Shown: positions 59,932 through 64,000 of the stretch, piece by piece | How positions within the stretch are numbered: position 1 is the first letter of the stretch | How the letters are laid out: every line of letters starts with the position of its first letter | DNA from: an uncultured Pelagibacteraceae bacterium | GTDB lineage: Bacteria; Pseudomonadota; Alphaproteobacteria; Pelagibacterales; Pelagibacteraceae | DNA length: 64,000 nt | NCBI GenBank assembly: GCA_902628815.1 | Contig: CACOOK010000003.1 | Coordinates: 24,001-88,000 of the forward strand | Reading direction: 5' to 3' | The notes under the pieces: generated by a model | Database searches by the model: none | Told to the model about the DNA's origin: nothing | What the model saw: the letters and a program-made list of their open reading frames with translations, nothing else | Translations under genes and position numbers: made by a program

Positions 59932-60804
59932 ATGATAAATAAACTTTCAAAAAATGCAAAAAAAGTTGATAAATTTTTACTTAATTTCTTAGGTAAGCAA
60001 AAAAATTCAGTCCTTCTAAATCCCATGAAATACGGAATTATTTCTGGTGGTAAAAAACTAAGATCGACAATTATCTTAAATGCAGGGCGCCTGCTCAATA
60101 TAAGAGAAAAAAAATTAATTAATATTTGTGCTGCTGTTGAATGTATTCATTCTTACTCTTTAATTCATGATGATTTACCATGTATGGACAACGATAGTAT
60201 GAGAAGAGGAAAGCTAGCGACTCATAAAAAATTTGGTGAAGCTACAGCAGTTCTTGCAGGAAATTCTCTACTGACTCTTGCTTTCGAATTAATTACTGAT
60301 CAAAATTATTCTATAAAAGATAAACATAAAAATGAAATAATAAAATCTTTAGCTGAATGTGCTGGACATACTGGTATAGCTGGAGGTCAACAGCTTGACC
60401 TCAAATATGAAAATGAAAAAAAATCTATTACTCAAATTATTGAAATGCAAAAGAAAAAAACAGGAAAATTATTTAATTTTTGTTTTACCGCTGTTGGTAT
60501 TATTTCAGGAAAAAATAAAAAAGATAAAATTCTCTTAGGCAAAATCGGCGAAGAGATTGGCTTACTATTTCAATTAGCTGACGATTTCTTAGATGTTAAA
60601 GGATCAAAAAAAATTGTGGGAAAGCCAATTAAAAAAGATAAAAAAAAAGGCAAATCCACACTAGTTAAATTAATGGGTTATGATAAAGCTTTTTTATTTG
60701 CTAATAATTTGAAGAGAAAGATATTGCTTAAAATTAAAAAACATGGAAAAAATACGAAAGAGTTGAAAGAAACAATTAATTTTATATTAGAAAGAAATTT
60801 TTAA
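59932..60804 (+). CDS. ispA: Polyprenyl (farnesyl/geranyl) diphosphate synthase
   Basis: The 290-residue protein has GGKKLRSTI near 39, the first Asp-rich motif [16 protein letters not shown] (about 77-92), GQQLDLKYE near 152 and the second motif [12 protein letters not shown] near 209. It elongates DMAPP with IPP to farnesyl diphosphate for quinones and undecaprenyl carriers. It overlaps dxs by one base. Confidence 0.93.
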   Translation: MINKLSKNAKKVDKFLLNFLGKQKNSVLLNPMKYGIISGGKKLRSTIILNAGRLLNIREKKLINICAAVECIHSYSLIHDDLPCMDNDSMRRGKLATHKKFGEATAVLAGNSLLTLAFELITDQNYSIKDKHKNEIIKSLAECAGHTGIAGGQQLDLKYENEKKSITQIIEMQKKKTGKLFNFCFTAVGIISGKNKKDKILLGKIGEEIGLLFQLADDFLDVKGSKKIVGKPIKKDKKKGKSTLVKLMGYDKAFLFANNLKRKILLKIKKHGKNTKELKETINFILERNF

Positions 60805-62720
60805 TGAAAATGATAAAAAAAATAAATTTTCCATCTGATTTAAGAAAATTTAAAAAAAAGGATTTAAAACAGATCTCAGATGAACTTAGAGACGAATTAA
60901 TCGAAGTAGTTTCAGAGACTGGCGGTCATTTAGGTGCTGGTTTAGGGGTTGTCGAACTGACTGTAGCTTTACATTATGTTTTTGATACACCAAAAGATAA
61001 ACTTGTGTGGGATGTCAGCCATCAATGTTACCCTCATAAAATTATCACCGGTAGAAGAGATAGAATTAAAACTTTAAGAAAAGGAGGCGGACTATCCGGT
61101 TTCACAAAAAGATCTGAAAGTGAGTACGACCCTTTTGGAGCTGCTCATAGCTCAACTTCTATATCGTCTACTCTTGGTATGGCCGTTGCAAAAAAACTTT
61201 CAAACAATAATAATAACGTCATAGCTGTAATAGGGGATGGTGCTATGAGTGCGGGAATGGCTTATGAAGCAATGAATAATGCTGGAGCATTAAAATCTAA
61301 TTTAATAGTCATTCTAAACGATAATGATATGTCAATAGCAAGACCAGTAGGAGCTATGAGTAAATATTTAGCGAAATTACTTTCCGGCAAGTTATACTTT
61401 AGCTTAAGAGAAACCATAAAAATGATAATATCGTCATTTTCTAAAAGATTTAGTCAGAAAGCAGGAAAAGCAGAGGATTTGTTAAGAAATATTGTAACTG
61501 GCGGCACACTTTTTAATGAACTTGGATTTTACTATGTTGGCCCAATTGATGGTCATGATGTAGAAAATTTAGTTGAGATTTTTAATAATGTTAAAAATTC
61601 AAGACATAATGGGCCGGTTTTAATACACGTGAGAACACAAAAAGGCAAAGGTTATAGACCTGCAGAAGAGTCCGGTGACAAATACCATGGAGTTTCAAAA
61701 TTCAATGTGTCAACTGGAGAACAATCCAAATCTAAGTCTAATATGCCATCATATACAAAAGTTTTTGCTGAAACTTTAATAAAGCACGCAGAACAAGATA
61801 CGAAAATTGTAGGGATTACTGGCGCAATGCCCTCAGGGACAGGTTTAAATTTATTTGAGAAAAAATTTCCAGAAAGAGCATTCGATGTAGGAATAGCGGA
61901 GCAGCATGCAGTTACTTTTGCAGCTGGACTAGCTACAGAAGGATACAAGCCATATGCAGCCATTTATTCCACTTTCTTACAAAGAGCATACGATCAAGTT
62001 GTACATGACGTTGCTTTACAGTCATTACCGGTAAGATTTGCAATAGATAGAGCAGGGCTAGTCGGAGCTGACGGACCCACTCACGCGGGATCATTTGATG
62101 TTACCTACTTATCAACTTTGCCTAATTTTGTTGTGATGGCTGCAAGTGACGAGTCAGAGCTTGTTAAAATGATAAACACTACTATAGAAATAAACGATAG
62201 GCCTTCAGCATTTAGGTACCCACGTGGCAATGGCATAGGAGTTAAGTTACCATCCATAAATGAGGTGTTAAAAATCGGAAAAGCAAGAATTATCCAAGAA
62301 GGTAAAAAAGTAGCAATTTTAAATTTTGGTGCAAGACTTGAAGAATGCAAAAAGGCTTCGGACAAGCTTTTATTAAAAGGAATAAAATGCACTATATTAG
62401 ATGCTAGATTTGCTAAACCTTTAGATGAAAAATTAATTATGGAAGCTGCTACTAATCATGAAGTTGTAATTACTATTGAGGAAGGTTCAATTGGAGGTTT
62501 CGGATCGCACGTTATGCAGTTATTATCAGATCGAGGCGTTTTTGATACAGGTCTTAAATTTAGATCAATGACGTTGCCTGACATATTTATTGACCAAGAT
62601 ACGCCAGAAAAAATGTATGAAGCAGCAGGTCTAGATAGCATATCTATAGAAAATAAAATACTAGAAACTTTAAACTCAAATATAATATTAGCAAAAAATA
62701 AAAATAAATTGATTAATTAA
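60804..62720 (+). CDS. dxs: 1-deoxy-D-xylulose-5-phosphate synthase
   Basis: The 638-residue TPP enzyme has [17 protein letters not shown] (about 71-87), [18 protein letters not shown] near 147, a [18 protein letters not shown] stretch near 353 and [19 protein letters not shown] near 415. It condenses pyruvate and glyceraldehyde-3-phosphate, the first step of the MEP isoprenoid pathway. It is tail-to-tail with aroC, overlapping by 4 bp. Confidence 0.96.
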   Translation: MKMIKKINFPSDLRKFKKKDLKQISDELRDELIEVVSETGGHLGAGLGVVELTVALHYVFDTPKDKLVWDVSHQCYPHKIITGRRDRIKTLRKGGGLSGFTKRSESEYDPFGAAHSSTSISSTLGMAVAKKLSNNNNNVIAVIGDGAMSAGMAYEAMNNAGALKSNLIVILNDNDMSIARPVGAMSKYLAKLLSGKLYFSLRETIKMIISSFSKRFSQKAGKAEDLLRNIVTGGTLFNELGFYYVGPIDGHDVENLVEIFNNVKNSRHNGPVLIHVRTQKGKGYRPAEESGDKYHGVSKFNVSTGEQSKSKSNMPSYTKVFAETLIKHAEQDTKIVGITGAMPSGTGLNLFEKKFPERAFDVGIAEQHAVTFAAGLATEGYKPYAAIYSTFLQRAYDQVVHDVALQSLPVRFAIDRAGLVGADGPTHAGSFDVTYLSTLPNFVVMAASDESELVKMINTTIEINDRPSAFRYPRGNGIGVKLPSINEVLKIGKARIIQEGKKVAILNFGARLEECKKASDKLLLKGIKCTILDARFAKPLDEKLIMEAATNHEVVITIEEGSIGGFGSHVMQLLSDRGVFDTGLKFRSMTLPDIFIDQDTPEKMYEAAGLDSISIENKILETLNSNIILAKNKNKLIN

Positions 62721-63799
62721 CCACATTGAGCTTTGTGCATTAATAAATGATCTAACAATACACAACTTATCATGGCTTCTCCAATTGGAACAGCCCTGAT
62801 ACCAACACATGGGTCGTGCCTTCCTTTTACAGAAATTTTTGTATTTTTCCCCTTTTTATCTATGGTCTTTCTACTTGTTAGTATTGAAGAAGTGGGCTTT
62901 ACAGCAAACGATGCAATAATATCTTGACCAGATGAAATCCCGCCTAATATTCCACCTGCTTGATTTGATTTAAATTTTAATTTACCAGAAATAGAACTAA
63001 TTTCGTCTGAATTTTCTTCTCCACTTAAAAAAGCAGCACTCATTCCTGCACCTATATTTACACCTTTTACTGCATTAATACTCATTAGAGCTGCAGCGAT
63101 GTCAGTATCTAATTTTGAATATATTGGAGCCCCTAAACCTACAGGTATCCCTGATGCTCTTAATTCAATAATCGCTCCGCATGAAGACCCAGCTTTTCTT
63201 ACAGCTAAAAGATATTTTTCCCAAAGTTTAACAGATTTTTTGTCTGGACAAAAAAAGGGATTTTTTCTAATTTCTGAGTCTTTCCAATTCGTCTTATCAC
63301 ATGACATCAATCCTAATTGTGTAACAGCTCCTATTACATTAAATTTTGAACCTAACATCTTTTTTAAGACAACTTTTGCAACTGCTCCTGCAGCAACTCT
63401 ACAAGCTGTTTCCCTTGCTGACTGCCTTCCGCCTCCACGATAATCTCGTATGCCGTATTTTTTAAAATAAGTGTAATCTGCGTGGCCTGGTCTAAATTTA
63501 TTTTTAATCGTTTCATAATCTCTAGAACGTTTATCCTCATTATAAATAATCATTGAAATGGGTGTTCCAGTTGTTCTACCCTCAAATATACCCGACAAAA
63601 TTGAAACATTGTCGGACTCACTCCTTTGAGTTGTGAACTTAGACTGACCAGGTCGTCTTCTAGCCATATCTTTTTGAATTTCATTCTCAGATAAAGGTAT
63701 ATTTGGTGGGCAACCGTCAATCACACACCCTATTGCGGGTCCATGGGACTCACCCCAAGTAGTAAATCTAAAAAATTTTCCAAAAGTATTAAAAGACAT
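62717..63799 (-). CDS. aroC: Chorismate synthase
   Basis: The 360-residue protein has [27 protein letters not shown] at the start, [19 protein letters not shown] near 45, [38 protein letters not shown] near 106 and [18 protein letters not shown] near 326. It makes chorismate from EPSP with reduced FMN. It is divergent from pdxH with a 32-bp gap. Confidence 0.96.
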   Translation of the reverse strand: MSFNTFGKFFRFTTWGESHGPAIGCVIDGCPPNIPLSENEIQKDMARRRPGQSKFTTQRSESDNVSILSGIFEGRTTGTPISMIIYNEDKRSRDYETIKNKFRPGHADYTYFKKYGIRDYRGGGRQSARETACRVAAGAVAKVVLKKMLGSKFNVIGAVTQLGLMSCDKTNWKDSEIRKNPFFCPDKKSVKLWEKYLLAVRKAGSSCGAIIELRASGIPVGLGAPIYSKLDTDIAAALMSINAVKGVNIGAGMSAAFLSGEENSDEISSISGKLKFKSNQAGGILGGISSGQDIIASFAVKPTSSILTSRKTIDKKGKNTKISVKGRHDPCVGIRAVPIGEAMISCVLLDHLLMHKAQCG

Positions 63800-63831
63800 A
63801 AAATTAATGTATAGATTATTTTAAAGAATTT

Positions 63832-64000
63832 ATGAATCAAAAAAATGGCAAAAATTCACTAGGAATAGACATTTGCTTTGAAGACTTGGACAATCCTATA
63901 GAATTGTTCGAAAAATGGTTTAACAAAGCAAAAGAAACTGAAATAAATGACCCAAACGCTGTAGCGATTGCAACATCAAATAAAGATAATCAGCCTAATG
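63832..64000 (+). CDS. pdxH: Pyridoxamine 5'-phosphate oxidase (3' partial)
   Basis: The 56 visible codons from the ATG run to the window end. The segment DLDNPIELFEKWFNKAKETEINDPNAVAIATSNKDNQPN fits the PdxH N-terminus (DP...F..W...A......PNAM.LAT.d..G.P). The enzyme makes pyridoxal phosphate with FMN and O2. The catalytic region lies beyond the window. Confidence 0.85.
   Translation, partial: MNQKNGKNSLGIDICFEDLDNPIELFEKWFNKAKETEINDPNAVAIATSNKDNQPN

Overview
The window looks like a piece of a SAR11-type (Pelagibacterales, 'Candidatus Pelagibacter'-like) alphaproteobacterial chromosome. The DNA is strongly AT-rich, genes abut or overlap by a few bases, intergenic gaps rarely exceed 100 bp, and there are no insertion sequences, phage modules or CRISPR arrays. 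Gene orders and families are alphaproteobacterial: DUF1013/TrcR, pntA split in two, a small aa3-oxidase subunit IV, yebC-tolQRAB-pal-cpoB-tilS-ftsH, and an extended FolP. A lone 5S rRNA gene sits at the end of a surface-polysaccharide block. From memory of the literature, this matches Pelagibacter hypervariable region 2, which lies between the 23S and 5S rRNA genes. The taxonomic call is inference; no search was run.

Bases 1-27,100 are the accessory region. It opens with the 3' end of an asparagine-synthase-like gene. Then comes a cassette for a possible CMP-activated ulosonic acid: FMN oxidase, CMP-sugar transferase, Gfo/Idh/MocA oxidoreductase and a DAHP/Kdo8P-synthase-like enzyme. An ABC exporter is transcribed divergently from a MarR-type EPS regulator plus a NusG/RfaH-like antiterminator. 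Next is a long polysaccharide run: WbuZ/WbuY/WbuX-like amidotransferase trio, radical SAM protein, NeuB, NeuC, an unknown protein and NeuA. It continues with a class III aminotransferase, formyltransferase, second radical SAM protein, SDR, an unknown protein, an OYE-family reductase and another unknown protein. It ends with CDP-glucose 4,6-dehydratase, a cytidylyltransferase, an epimerase, a GT2, an odd tRNA-Val, a deacetylase and a second formyltransferase. Together these should build and export a surface glycan with nonulosonic acids and N-formyl or acetamidino sugars. Three copies of GTTCA-N5-TGAAC overlap the promoters of the regulator, the exporter and the second NeuA gene, which suggests a local regulon. 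A hairpin resembling an ops site lies just after the antiterminator gene.

Bases 27,100-38,700 begin with the 5S gene behind its own promoter-like sequence. It is followed by rpmJ, a small cytochrome-oxidase-type membrane peptide, the pntAA-pntAB-pntB transhydrogenase and a transaldolase. The rest runs on the minus strand: initiator tRNA-Met, csp, rpsU (apparent ATT start), trcR, rpmE, suhB, efp, thiE-like, class I aldolase, pgk and tkt.

Bases 38,700-64,000 are mostly core genome: a coiled-coil protein plus zapA, fau, ymdB, yebC, a phage-type RuvC-like nuclease, tolQRAB-pal-cpoB (with a strong terminator after pal), tilS, ftsH, folP, glmM, thiD, purA, rpoH and rluD. A small probable accessory patch follows (tRNA-Arg, a GT17 glycosyltransferase and an ABC-2 exporter pair). 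The window closes with tsaC, xseB, ispA, dxs, aroC and the start of pdxH. The most notable observations are the operator/promoter architecture, the ops-like element, the non-canonical tRNA-Val elbow, the RuvC replacement and the rpsU start codon.
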